This document shows positions 17,547 through 26,700 of a stretch of 64,000 nucleotides of DNA, one piece after another (the first letter of the stretch is position 1; each line of letters opens with the position of its first letter). A model generated the notes under the pieces. That model saw only the letters and a program-made list of their open reading frames with translations, searched no databases and had not been told where the DNA came from. The stretch is from an uncultured Gemmatimonadota bacterium (GTDB taxonomy: Bacteria; Gemmatimonadota; Gemmatimonadetes; Gemmatimonadales; Gemmatimonadaceae). The stretch covers positions 304,428 through 368,427 of the forward strand of contig CADEDA010000001.1 in the NCBI GenBank assembly GCA_902825965.1. The letters are read 5' to 3'. The position numbers and the translations under genes were made by a program.

Positions 17547-17672
17547 GCGGCGCTGGCTGGGGGCTACGGCCCCGAGATTGCATCAATTGTAGCGACGGAC
17601 CACGTTATACGCGTTTCGGGTCCCCCGTCGGCGGGGCCCGTCCAGTCGGCGACCCACCTTCGTCCTACGCGA

Positions 17673-20600
17673 ATGTCCTTGCGCCTCCGCCGCTTGCGTC
17701 CGGCCCTCGTGGCCGCGCTGCTCCTCATCATCGGGATCGTCAGCTGTGGCCGTGAAGTCACCGGTCCCGGCGGCCGTGGCGTGGTAGCCACGATTTCCTT
17801 CAATCCGGTCTTCGGCTCCGTCCGGCTGGAAGGCACGGGCGAAGTGCTCAGCATCGGGTCGGTGGTCGACTTCGACCGCGTGCGCGTGGTGCTGCTCCGG
17901 GCCAACGGCGACACCGCCGTGGACCGCATGGTGCCGTTCCCGCCGGAGTCCACCACCGTGCGGCTGTCGGTCTCCGTGCCGCTCAGCGAGGAGGCAACCT
18001 CGCAAGGCGAGCCGCTGGCGGCGACGCTGAAATACCTCAATGCGATCGGCGACACCGTCTTCTCCGGCGGACCGATCCAGATCGTCGCGCGGCCCTCGTC
18101 GAACCCGGGCCCGGCGCCGGACGTGCCGCTGGACTACACGGGCCCGGGCGCCAACGCCGCGAGCATCGTGATCGCGCCCGACTCGTTCACCGGGACCATC
18201 GGACAGGGCAACACGTTCACGGCCGTGGTGCGGGATTCCGCGAACTCGATCCTGCTCAGTGCGCCCGTGGCGTTCACCTCGACCGACTCCGCGCGCGTGC
18301 GCGTCAACCTGCGCAGCGGCGTCACCAACCTGGTCGGGGCGCGTGGCTCGGCCATCATCATCGCCCAGACGCTCACCGGCCAGGCGGACTCCGCCGTGGT
18401 GAACATCACCCCGACGGCCAGCGCCGTGGTGCTGGTCTCCGGCGGGAACCAGCAGGTGCGCGCGGGCGAGGTGTTCCCGGCGCCCATCCGCATCCGCGTG
18501 AACGCCGTCGACGGACTCGGCGTGAGTGGTGTGCCGGTGGACTTCGCCGTGACGCAGGGTGGTGGCAGCGTGACGCCGCTGAGTGCGGTGACGGATGCCA
18601 ACGGTGAAGCCGTGGCGACCTGGACCGCCGGCGCGACCGCGGGTGCGGCCGTGCTGCGCGCATCGATCGCCGGCAACACGATCGGCGTGAACGTCAACGG
18701 CAACCAACTCTCGGCGGCCGCGACGTCGCTGCAGTTCACGGCCTCGCCGGCCAACTTCACCGCCGGCGACACGATCCCGCCGTTCAACGTGCTCGTGCTC
18801 GACGCGACCGGCGACACGGTCGCGGGCTTCGGCGGCACCGTGACGCTGGGACTCACCGGCGGCACCGGCACGGCGAACCTGGTGGGCACCGTCGCGCGCG
18901 CCGCCGTGAACGGCGTGGCGAGCTTCAGCGGCCTCACCATCGACCGCGCCGGCACGGGCTTCCGCCTCGTGGCGGCAGTGACCGGGGTGCCGAGCGCACA
19001 GTCGGCGACCTTCAACGTCGCTGCGGCCCCGCCGCGGTTCGTGACGGTGATCGCGGGCGGAGGCCAGACCGCACCGGCGAGCACGGTGCTCCCGGACTCG
19101 GTGCGCGTGCGCGTGACCGACGCGTTCGGATTGCCGGTCCCGGGTGTGAACGTGACCTTCACCGTCACGAGCGGTGGTGGCAGCCTCGCGCCGACCGCGC
19201 GCGTGACGGATGCCTCGGGTACGGCCGCGACGAGCTGGACGCTCGGCGCGAGCGGCGCCCAGCAGATCTCGGCGGCCGTCGCCGGGCTCAACCCGCTGCC
19301 GATCACGGCGTCGATCTTCGTGCCGAACGGCAACCCGACGCTGTTCGTCGGCACCGGGTCCGTGTCGACCACCGTGGGAGGCTCGCGCAGCATCCCGATC
19401 TTCGTGAATCCCGCGGCCACGAGCCCCGTGGTCGCACAGCTCGTCGTGCGCGATACGCTGATCGCCGACTGGCTGGTCGATTCCGTCGTGTTCAGCGTCG
19501 GTGCGACGCTGCGCTCGCCGTCGGTCATCGGCCGCGGCCGCGGCAGCACCTACGCTGTGGTGACGTCCGCCATCGGCACGGACTCGCTGCTCGTGACCGT
19601 GGACTCGGCGTCGGTGACGCTGCGTTCCTTCCAGTTCCGCACCACGTCCATCGGCGACACGCTGCGGACCAACGTCCGACTGAGTGAACCGGCACCGCCG
19701 GGCGGCCTGACGGCCGTGGTGCGGTCGGCCGACCCGACGAAGGTGCTGATCGCGCCGTGGTCGGGCCTCGGCATCCCGGACGAAGCCTGCGGTTACTACT
19801 GCGGCGGCTTCAGGGCCGCCGACGGTCCGTCGATCCTCGCGCCGCCGGCGGACTCGGCCCTCATCGTGATCCCTGAAGGCCAGGTCTACGGTCACGTCGC
19901 GGTCTTCCCGATCGACTCCACCATCGCGGTCGACCTGCTCGTGAACGCACCCGGCTACGCGGGCTCGGCGGTGCAGCTCGAGATCCGGCGTCCGGTGATC
20001 AACTACTTCCCGAGCTGGACGCTCGCGGTCGGCACACCGAGCCCGGTGGGCAGCCGCGAGGAATTGTTCGTGAGCGTGAACCCGACCGTGAACTTCAATC
20101 GGGTGGCCCGCTTCACCGCGCGCAATCCGTCGTCAGTGCTCGTCGACAGCATCGGCCTGATCGGCCGTGGCGAGTTCGATTCCGAGATCGGCTACACGAT
20201 CCTCGCGCCGGACAGCTCCTACGTGCTCGTGGAGATCCCCGGCATGCCGGCGGACTCCTTCCTCGTGCGCGGCGTCCCGGCCTTCACGCGGATCAGCCTC
20301 GAGAACTCGACCCTCATCCCCGACTCGCGCGTGCAGTTCATCGCCGGCGTGGTCGCGGACACGCTGGTCGGCGCCTACTTCGGCCAGACCGCTCCGCGGG
20401 CGGCGGACATGCCGCTCACGGTGATCTCGCGGACGCCGTCGGTCGCGCGCATCGACGTGGGCTCGGCCGTCCTCACGCAGGGCAACGCGCAGACGCAGCT
20501 CAGCGTCCGCGCGGTCGGTGCCGGCACGAGTTGGATCGTCGTGCAGGCGCCGGGCGCCGGTGCGGACTCGGCGCTGGTGACCGTGGCGCCCTCGGCGCTC

Positions 20601-22985
20601 ACGCTGGTGACCAATGGCCCGTCGCTCGGCGTGGGTCAGGTGCACCAGAGCATGTGGGTGAGCACATCGGCCAACTTCGGCGCCTACCTGCCGACCGCAC
20701 CGGTGACGATCACCTCGAGCGACACCAGCGTGCTCATGGTGGCCACGCCGCAGGTCCCGCTGCACCTCGCCGAGAACATCGGCCAGATCCGTCTGGTGGG
20801 TCGCGCGGTGGGCACGTCGGTGGTCTCGATCACCGTGCCGGGCTACACGACCGTGACGGCCACCTTCACGGTGACACAGCCGCGCCTGTTGCTGGCGACG
20901 TTCGCGCTGGCCACGACGCTCAATGCGGACAGTGCGAACTTCGGACTCAATACACTGCTCCGCGACGCCACGACCAACTTCAACCGCGCGACGGCGGATA
21001 CCGTGATCGCCTCCGTGCGGTCGACGGACCCATCCGTCCTGCAGGTGACGGATTCCGTCATCCGCTTCTTCAATGCCTCGAGCACGTTCACCGGCAGCGT
21101 GCGGCCGATCGGGCCGGGCACCGCCCAGCTGATCGTCTCGGCGCCGGGACACATCGGGGACACATCCGCCGTGGTGACCGTCCGCGCGCCGCGCGTGGAG
21201 ATCTCCGCGACCAGCATCTCGACCGGCATCGGGCTGCGCACGCCGATCACGGTGGCGCGGCGCGCGCTCCCGGGCCTGCTGATCCCGCTCACCGTGACCG
21301 TGCAGGGCCCGGCGGGCGTCACCGCCGTCGGCGCGGACACGCTGCTGCCCAACGCGACGTCCCGCACGATCTTCGTGAATAGCGGGACCATCGTCGGCAC
21401 CGACACGGTGATCGTCGGCGGCGTGGGCGTCGGCAGCGACACCGTCGTCCTCAATGTCGGGGCGTCGCGCGTGCAGCCGTTGACGACGACCGTCACCCTG
21501 GTCGGCGAGGAATCGGAGGTGGGCGTGCAGATGCGGCCCGTCGCCGCCTTCAGCGCCAACACCACGTCCGACACGACCCGCTTCACCCTCACGCTGCGCG
21601 ACACCTCGGTGTTCGCGCTCGTGAGCGACAGCGTGAAGGTGGCACCGGGGAACGCGAACCCGATCCATTTCGGCCGCGTGCGTGCGCGCCGTCCGGGGCA
21701 ATCCTGGCTGGTCGCCAGCGATCCGTTGGGCCGCTTCAACGCCGACTCCGTGCTGATCCTGGCTCGGGCGCAGCAGCTGACGGGCAGCTTCGACGACATC
21801 AGCCTGGCGATGCGCGAGGAGACCGATCCGTTCGAGATGTACGTGTACCGCGAGTTCTACTCGGACGACTCGCTCTGGGTGCGGCTCGTCAGCTCCGCTC
21901 CGGCGCTGGTCTCGGTGCCGGATTCGGTGCTGATCCCCCCGGGCTCGTCGTACGAGTACTTCCAGATCGCGACCGGGGACACCGTGGGCGGCGCGATGAT
22001 CACGGCATCGGCACCCGGGTTCCTCCCGTACCGCTGGTACGTCAATGTGGCCCGCGGCGAGCTCGTGCCGTACTCCAACGGCGGCCAGCTGCGGATCGGC
22101 GGCAGCGAGCGGATCGGCGTGTACACGCGTGCGGCCGACACCTTCGACTCGCACGCGCCGCTCGACACGATCCCGGTGCGCCTGCGCTCGTCGAACCCGG
22201 GGGTGATGACCATCGGGGCCGACTCACTGGTCCTCCTGACGGCTTCCAACGTCAACACCGAGTCCTTCGGTCCGCTGATCGGCACCGGCAACGGCTGGGC
22301 GATCCTCGACGTCGAGGACACCCGCGTCGGCAACTTCCGGCGTCTGCTCGGCACCAGGCCACGCGTCGATGTCACGCCGCCCCGGATCCTGACGGACCAG
22401 GCGGTGGTTGCGGTGACGCCGGGGCTGCGCAGCGATTTCGCCGGCTACGTGTTCACCGGCAGCACGGGGGACTCGACCACGATCACGCCGACCGTGCTCG
22501 GCGGGCGCGTGGCGGTCACCCCGGGGACACTCGAGTACAACGGGCGCCTGTCGTCGCAGACGTACTTCGACCTCACGGGCATCAGCGCCGGGCTCGACAC
22601 GGTGGTGTTCACCGCGCCGGGCTTCCTGTCCGACACCATCGAGGTGGTGTTGGCCAACGGCTCACTGCGCACCAACGTGCCGGCGCCGGTGCGGTTCGAC
22701 GAGAACACGACCGTCACCCTGCAGCTCAACTTCTGGGATGCGAGCAACTCCTTCGCGCGTGTCGGTCCGAACGCCCTGCCGGTGACCTTCACGTCCCAGG
22801 GCCAGCTCTCGGCCCGCTCGGCCGTGGACGGCACGCCGCTCGGCACCGTGAACGTGCCCGCGGGCTCGAACTCGTTCAACTTCCAGCTCCGCTCCCTCAC
22901 CGCCGGGAACGGCCTCGTGACGATCTCGGCACCGAACATGAGTCCGCTGGTCGTGCGCGTCCAAGTCGTCCCCAATCCGAACTGA
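17673..22985 (+). CDS. Giant Ig-repeat lipoprotein A
   Basis: This 1770-residue secreted lipoprotein starts at ATG 17673 with a signal peptide and lipobox I-V-S-C (Cys25), followed by G-R-E-V-T-G-P. An N-terminal domain (25-150) contains G-D-T-V-F-S-G-G-P-I. Three Ig-like modules lie at about 252-335, 355-450 and 456-548; the first and third have G-V-P-V-D-F-A-V-T and G-V-N-V-T-F-T-V-T typical of bacterial Ig/invasin folds. From about 560 to the end there are degenerate units of about 100-120 residues, each with a pattern like S-x-x-P-S-V-L...G-x-A-x-I-x-V-x-A-P-G. An adhesin or surface-filament role is plausible. Modules 1-550 are collinear with lipoprotein B at 23712. The stop overlaps the next gene (TGATG). 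Confidence 0.85.
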   Translation: MSLRLRRLRPALVAALLLIIGIVSCGREVTGPGGRGVVATISFNPVFGSVRLEGTGEVLSIGSVVDFDRVRVVLLRANGDTAVDRMVPFPPESTTVRLSVSVPLSEEATSQGEPLAATLKYLNAIGDTVFSGGPIQIVARPSSNPGPAPDVPLDYTGPGANAASIVIAPDSFTGTIGQGNTFTAVVRDSANSILLSAPVAFTSTDSARVRVNLRSGVTNLVGARGSAIIIAQTLTGQADSAVVNITPTASAVVLVSGGNQQVRAGEVFPAPIRIRVNAVDGLGVSGVPVDFAVTQGGGSVTPLSAVTDANGEAVATWTAGATAGAAVLRASIAGNTIGVNVNGNQLSAAATSLQFTASPANFTAGDTIPPFNVLVLDATGDTVAGFGGTVTLGLTGGTGTANLVGTVARAAVNGVASFSGLTIDRAGTGFRLVAAVTGVPSAQSATFNVAAAPPRFVTVIAGGGQTAPASTVLPDSVRVRVTDAFGLPVPGVNVTFTVTSGGGSLAPTARVTDASGTAATSWTLGASGAQQISAAVAGLNPLPITASIFVPNGNPTLFVGTGSVSTTVGGSRSIPIFVNPAATSPVVAQLVVRDTLIADWLVDSVVFSVGATLRSPSVIGRGRGSTYAVVTSAIGTDSLLVTVDSASVTLRSFQFRTTSIGDTLRTNVRLSEPAPPGGLTAVVRSADPTKVLIAPWSGLGIPDEACGYYCGGFRAADGPSILAPPADSALIVIPEGQVYGHVAVFPIDSTIAVDLLVNAPGYAGSAVQLEIRRPVINYFPSWTLAVGTPSPVGSREELFVSVNPTVNFNRVARFTARNPSSVLVDSIGLIGRGEFDSEIGYTILAPDSSYVLVEIPGMPADSFLVRGVPAFTRISLENSTLIPDSRVQFIAGVVADTLVGAYFGQTAPRAADMPLTVISRTPSVARIDVGSAVLTQGNAQTQLSVRAVGAGTSWIVVQAPGAGADSALVTVAPSALTLVTNGPSLGVGQVHQSMWVSTSANFGAYLPTAPVTITSSDTSVLMVATPQVPLHLAENIGQIRLVGRAVGTSVVSITVPGYTTVTATFTVTQPRLLLATFALATTLNADSANFGLNTLLRDATTNFNRATADTVIASVRSTDPSVLQVTDSVIRFFNASSTFTGSVRPIGPGTAQLIVSAPGHIGDTSAVVTVRAPRVEISATSISTGIGLRTPITVARRALPGLLIPLTVTVQGPAGVTAVGADTLLPNATSRTIFVNSGTIVGTDTVIVGGVGVGSDTVVLNVGASRVQPLTTTVTLVGEESEVGVQMRPVAAFSANTTSDTTRFTLTLRDTSVFALVSDSVKVAPGNANPIHFGRVRARRPGQSWLVASDPLGRFNADSVLILARAQQLTGSFDDISLAMREETDPFEMYVYREFYSDDSLWVRLVSSAPALVSVPDSVLIPPGSSYEYFQIATGDTVGGAMITASAPGFLPYRWYVNVARGELVPYSNGGQLRIGGSERIGVYTRAADTFDSHAPLDTIPVRLRSSNPGVMTIGADSLVLLTASNVNTESFGPLIGTGNGWAILDVEDTRVGNFRRLLGTRPRVDVTPPRILTDQAVVAVTPGLRSDFAGYVFTGSTGDSTTITPTVLGGRVAVTPGTLEYNGRLSSQTYFDLTGISAGLDTVVFTAPGFLSDTIEVVLANGSLRTNVPAPVRFDENTTVTLQLNFWDASNSFARVGPNALPVTFTSQGQLSARSAVDGTPLGTVNVPAGSNSFNFQLRSLTAGNGLVTISAPNMSPLVVRVQVVPNPN

Positions 22986-23578
22986 TGCCGATGCACACTC
23001 CGACCTCTCGATTCCTCGCCCTGACGGTCACGGGCCTGTGTGGCAGCCTGATGGTCGCGCTGTCCGGCAGCCCCCTGGCGGCACAACAGTCCGGCGCGAC
23101 CGCGGTCACACCCGCCAAGGGCGCGGCGGCGGCCCGGGCCGGCACATCCGCGAACCCCGCGCGGGAACGCGTGGAGGGTTCCGGCCCGAATGGGGCGACC
23201 ATCCGTTGCATGGATGGCTCGCATCCCGCGCCCGGGGCACCGGATTCCGCCTGCGAGACCAAGGGTGGGCTCATGCTCCGGTATCCGCTGCGGCGCTATC
23301 CGGTGCAGGCCCCGCGGGCGGCCGTGAAGCCCGCGCCGGCGCCGCCCGCGCTCCCGGTGGACAGCGCGACCCAGGCGACGCTGCGCGCGGTGCAAGCCGA
23401 GCAGCCGTCGGGATCACGAGCGAACGTGTTCGTGCCCGCGCCGCGGCCACCGGCCGACGCGCGCCTGCAGTGCGCCGACGGCAGCTTCGTGGTGAGTGAT
23501 ACCAGCAGCACCCGCTGCAGCGGACGCGGTGGGGTGCTCGTCCGCTTCCCCGTGCCGCCGCGGCGCGCGCCGCGCTGA
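22985..23578 (+). CDS. Small secreted protein with duplicated CxDGS-C-GG motif
   Basis: This 197-residue protein has a signal peptide ending L-A-A-Q about residue 34, then a low-complexity Ala/Pro/Arg-rich body. Two copies of a motif occur: C75-x-D-G-S with Cys90, then G-G-L-M-L-R-Y-P, and C163-x-D-G-S with Cys178, then G-G-V-L-V-R-F-P. In both, the cysteines are 15 residues apart and G-G follows three residues after the second, so each copy probably forms one disulfide. The motif is reminiscent of DUF3761-type secreted domains. Its ATG at 22985 overlaps the stop of lipoprotein A, and a strong terminator follows, so it is co-expressed with A. Function unknown. Confidence 0.8.
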   Translation: MPMHTPTSRFLALTVTGLCGSLMVALSGSPLAAQQSGATAVTPAKGAAAARAGTSANPARERVEGSGPNGATIRCMDGSHPAPGAPDSACETKGGLMLRYPLRRYPVQAPRAAVKPAPAPPALPVDSATQATLRAVQAEQPSGSRANVFVPAPRPPADARLQCADGSFVVSDTSSTRCSGRGGVLVRFPVPPRRAPR

Positions 23579-23601
23579 GCGCGTCACTCCCTGACGTGCC
23601 C

Positions 23602-23645
23602 GCCCCGCCCCCGGTGACGCAGGTCACCGGGGGCGGGGCTTTCTC
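23602..23645 (+). terminator. Strong rho-independent terminator
   Basis: A perfect 17-bp GC-rich stem (23602-23618 with 23623-23639) closes on the 4-base loop GCAG and is followed by TTTCT. It lies 24 bases after the stop of the small secreted protein and separates the lipoprotein A transcript from lipoprotein B. Confidence 0.85.
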
Positions 23646-23711
23646 GTCCTTCTGGCGAGCACTTTGCTAGACTCTCCGGGAGCCAGATCCTCCACTCCGC
23701 CGCCCGCCACC

Positions 23712-26700
23712 GTGACACGTCCTTCGCGCCGCCTCCTCGCCCCGATCGGCCTCGTCGCCCTCAGCCTGCTCTCCTGCGGGCGCGAGGTCACCGGCCCTGA
23801 CGATGGCGTCGTCATCGGACGCGCGCGCCAGGCGGCGTTGCGCATCGAGGCGCAGTTCCCGACGCTGCCCGGCCACGCGGATGCGGCGAGTGATGTCGCA
23901 CCGTTCGTGGACGTCCGCGTGACGGTCACCGCGCTCGACGGCCGCACGCTGTTCGACCGGACCATCCCCTTCCCGTCCACGGCGGATTCGCTCGAGCTCC
24001 CGGCGACGTTCCCGCTGCCGCTGAGTGCGCCGGACACGGGCATCAGCGTGTCGCTCCGCCTGGCCTACATCAACGCGGCGGGCGACACCGTCTTCCGCGG
24101 CGGACCGATCATCACCCGCGCCCGGCCGGTCGGTGCGCCGGGGGCCAACTCGCCGACCACCGCTCCGATCTTCTACTCCGGCGTGGGCGCGAACGCCGCG
24201 TCGGTCGAACTCACGCCGCCCACGGGCCTCGCGGTCGCGGGCAGCAGCACGGCGTTCACCGCCGTGGCCCGTGACGGCCAGGGCAACGTGATCGCGAACA
24301 CGCCGGTGTTCTTCTCAAGCGGGGACACGTCGCGTGCGACGGTCGCGAACCCGGCACTGCTCTCCGCCACCTGGCGCGCACGCCGCGGGCCCGCCACGGT
24401 GATCGCCACGCTGCTCAACGGCCCGGCGGACACCGCCACGTTCACCATCTCGCTGCCGGCCAGCCAACTGCTCGTGGTCTCCGGCAATGCCCAGACCGCG
24501 GTCGCCGGCAGCGCCCTCGCGCAGCCGCTGGTGCTGCGGGTCGCCGCGAGCGACAGCATCGGCGTCGCCGGCGTGCCGGTGACGTTCGCCGTCACGGCGG
24601 GCGGAGGCACGCTGGGCGCGCTCAGCGACACCTCGGACGCCAACGGGCTCGTGAGCACCACGTGGACGCTCGGGGCGCTCGGGGCGCAGGCGGTCACGGC
24701 GACGGCGACCGGCATCGCGGGCGCGACGCGCGTGCTCAACGCCACCGCCACCGCCGGCCCGGCCGCCCGGCTCCAGATGGTGACGCAACCCAACAGCACC
24801 GTCGCCGGTGCGCCGATCACCACGTCGGTCCGCGCGGTCGACGCGCTCGGCAACCTGGCCGCGGCGTTCACCGGCGCCGTGGATGTCGTGGTCGACAGCG
24901 GTCCGATCGAAGGCTGGAGCCTGGGTGGCACGGACACCGTGGCGGCGGTCGGCGGTGTCGCGGCATTCACCACGCTCTCGCTCGACGTTGCATCGCAGTA
25001 CCGCTTCCGCTTCCGCGCGGCCGGACTCGACAGCGTGGTGTCGGCCCCGTTCACCATCGGTGCCGCGGCGCCGGCGGCTCTCGCGCCGTACGCGGGGCTC
25101 GGACAGTCCGGCCTGGTGTCAACACCGCTCGCCGACTCGCTCGCCGTGCGGGTGGCCGATGCGTTCGGCAACCCGGTGGCCGGCATCACCGTGACCTGGG
25201 CGGTCACGCTCGGCGGTGGCACGGTGTCGCCCACCACGCGCGTCACCGGCGCCGATGGCGTGGCGCGCACGGCCTGGACCCTGGGCAACGTGGTGGGTGC
25301 ACAGACGGCGCAGGCGACCGCACTCGCGCTGCCGGCGGCGACGTTCGCGGCGACCGGGGTGGCGGCCGTCAGCGGTGCGCGCTGGCTCGGCACCGTCAAC
25401 AGCGACTGGAACACCGCCGCCAACTGGCAGGCGGGTGTGGTGCCGGGGCTCGTCGACACGGTGCTGATCGCCGCCGGCGCACCGAACATCGCGCGGCTCG
25501 GCAGCAACACCGTCATCGGTGCGCTCGAGGTGGAGAGCGGCGCCAGCCTCGATCTCGACACGCTGGGCCTGGCGGTGGGCGGATCGATCCTCGTGAACAC
25601 GGGCGGCAGCATCGTGGCCCAGCCCACCGGTGCCCTGGCCATGGTGGCCTCGGGCAACCTCCGCGGCAACGTCCCGAACCTGCAGCTCTCCGGCGCGACG
25701 GTGACCGTCACCGGCCCGACGACCGTGAACGGCCTGCTGGCCGTGGGCAACGGCATGCTCGCGCTGAACGGCCAGAGCGTCACGGTGGTCGGCGACTTCG
25801 CGACGACCGGGACCGGCAGCTTCCAGATGAACCCCGGCAGTGCCCTCAGCGTCTCGGGTGACGTGGTCCTCGCGGGGGGCAGCACGAGCGGCCTGCTCAC
25901 CGGCGGCGTACTGACGGTCGCGGGCGACTTCACGCAGGGTGGCGGCAGCGCCTCGGCGTTCGACGCATCGGGCAGCCACGTGGTGCATTTCGCCGGCCCC
26001 ACGCGGCAGACGGTGCTGTTGCTCAACGCGGATGCCGCGCTGAGCGCCGGCTGCGCGGGCTCCTGCTTCGCGAACCTCACCACGGCGCCGGGCACCGGCA
26101 GCAGTGCGCTGGCCTTCAACTCCAACGCCAAGGTGCGCGGCCGGATGCAGATCGCGGCCGACACCCTCGTGGCCGCCGGGCGCACGCTGCTCAGCGACTC
26201 CGCGAGTGTCACCTCGGCGGCCGTCACGCTGGGCGCCCTCGGCTGGCGCCGGGACTTCACGCGCGGGGCCGGGTTCGCCGCGGACTCGCTGATCGCCTGG
26301 GGCACCGGCGCGCTCATCCTGAGCGAGAACATCCGCACCGTGGTGCGCGGCGCGTACACGGCGGCCGCCTCCCACCTCGCCGACCTGGTGGTGGACGCGG
26401 GTGGCATCCTCGACGTCGCCGGCGTGGCGGCCGTGAGTGGCACACTCGCGGTGCGCAACAACGGACGGGTGTTGATGCAGGAGGACAGCGACTCGCTCAC
26501 AGTGGGCGGTGCCGCGACGTTCGACGGCGATCCGCCGGTGGGCAGCCTGACCGGCGGCGCGCTCGTGATCGGCGGGAACTTCACGCAGCTCGGCACCGGG
26601 CGCGCGTTCGTCTCCGAGCTGACGCATCGCGTGCGGCTCACGGGGAACACGGTGAGCATCAGTGTCGCCGATCCGGTGGACAACCGGTTCAACCATCTCT

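Noticed and set aside
17605..17610. TTATAC as a -10 box for lipoprotein A
   Set aside because: The nearest -35-like hexamers are 12 or 21 bases away, outside the normal spacing.
23664..23711. Upstream TTG start for lipoprotein B
   Set aside because: It would place 16 non-hydrophobic residues before the signal peptide and lies very close to the terminator at 23602-23645. GTG 23712 gives a normal lipoprotein signal.
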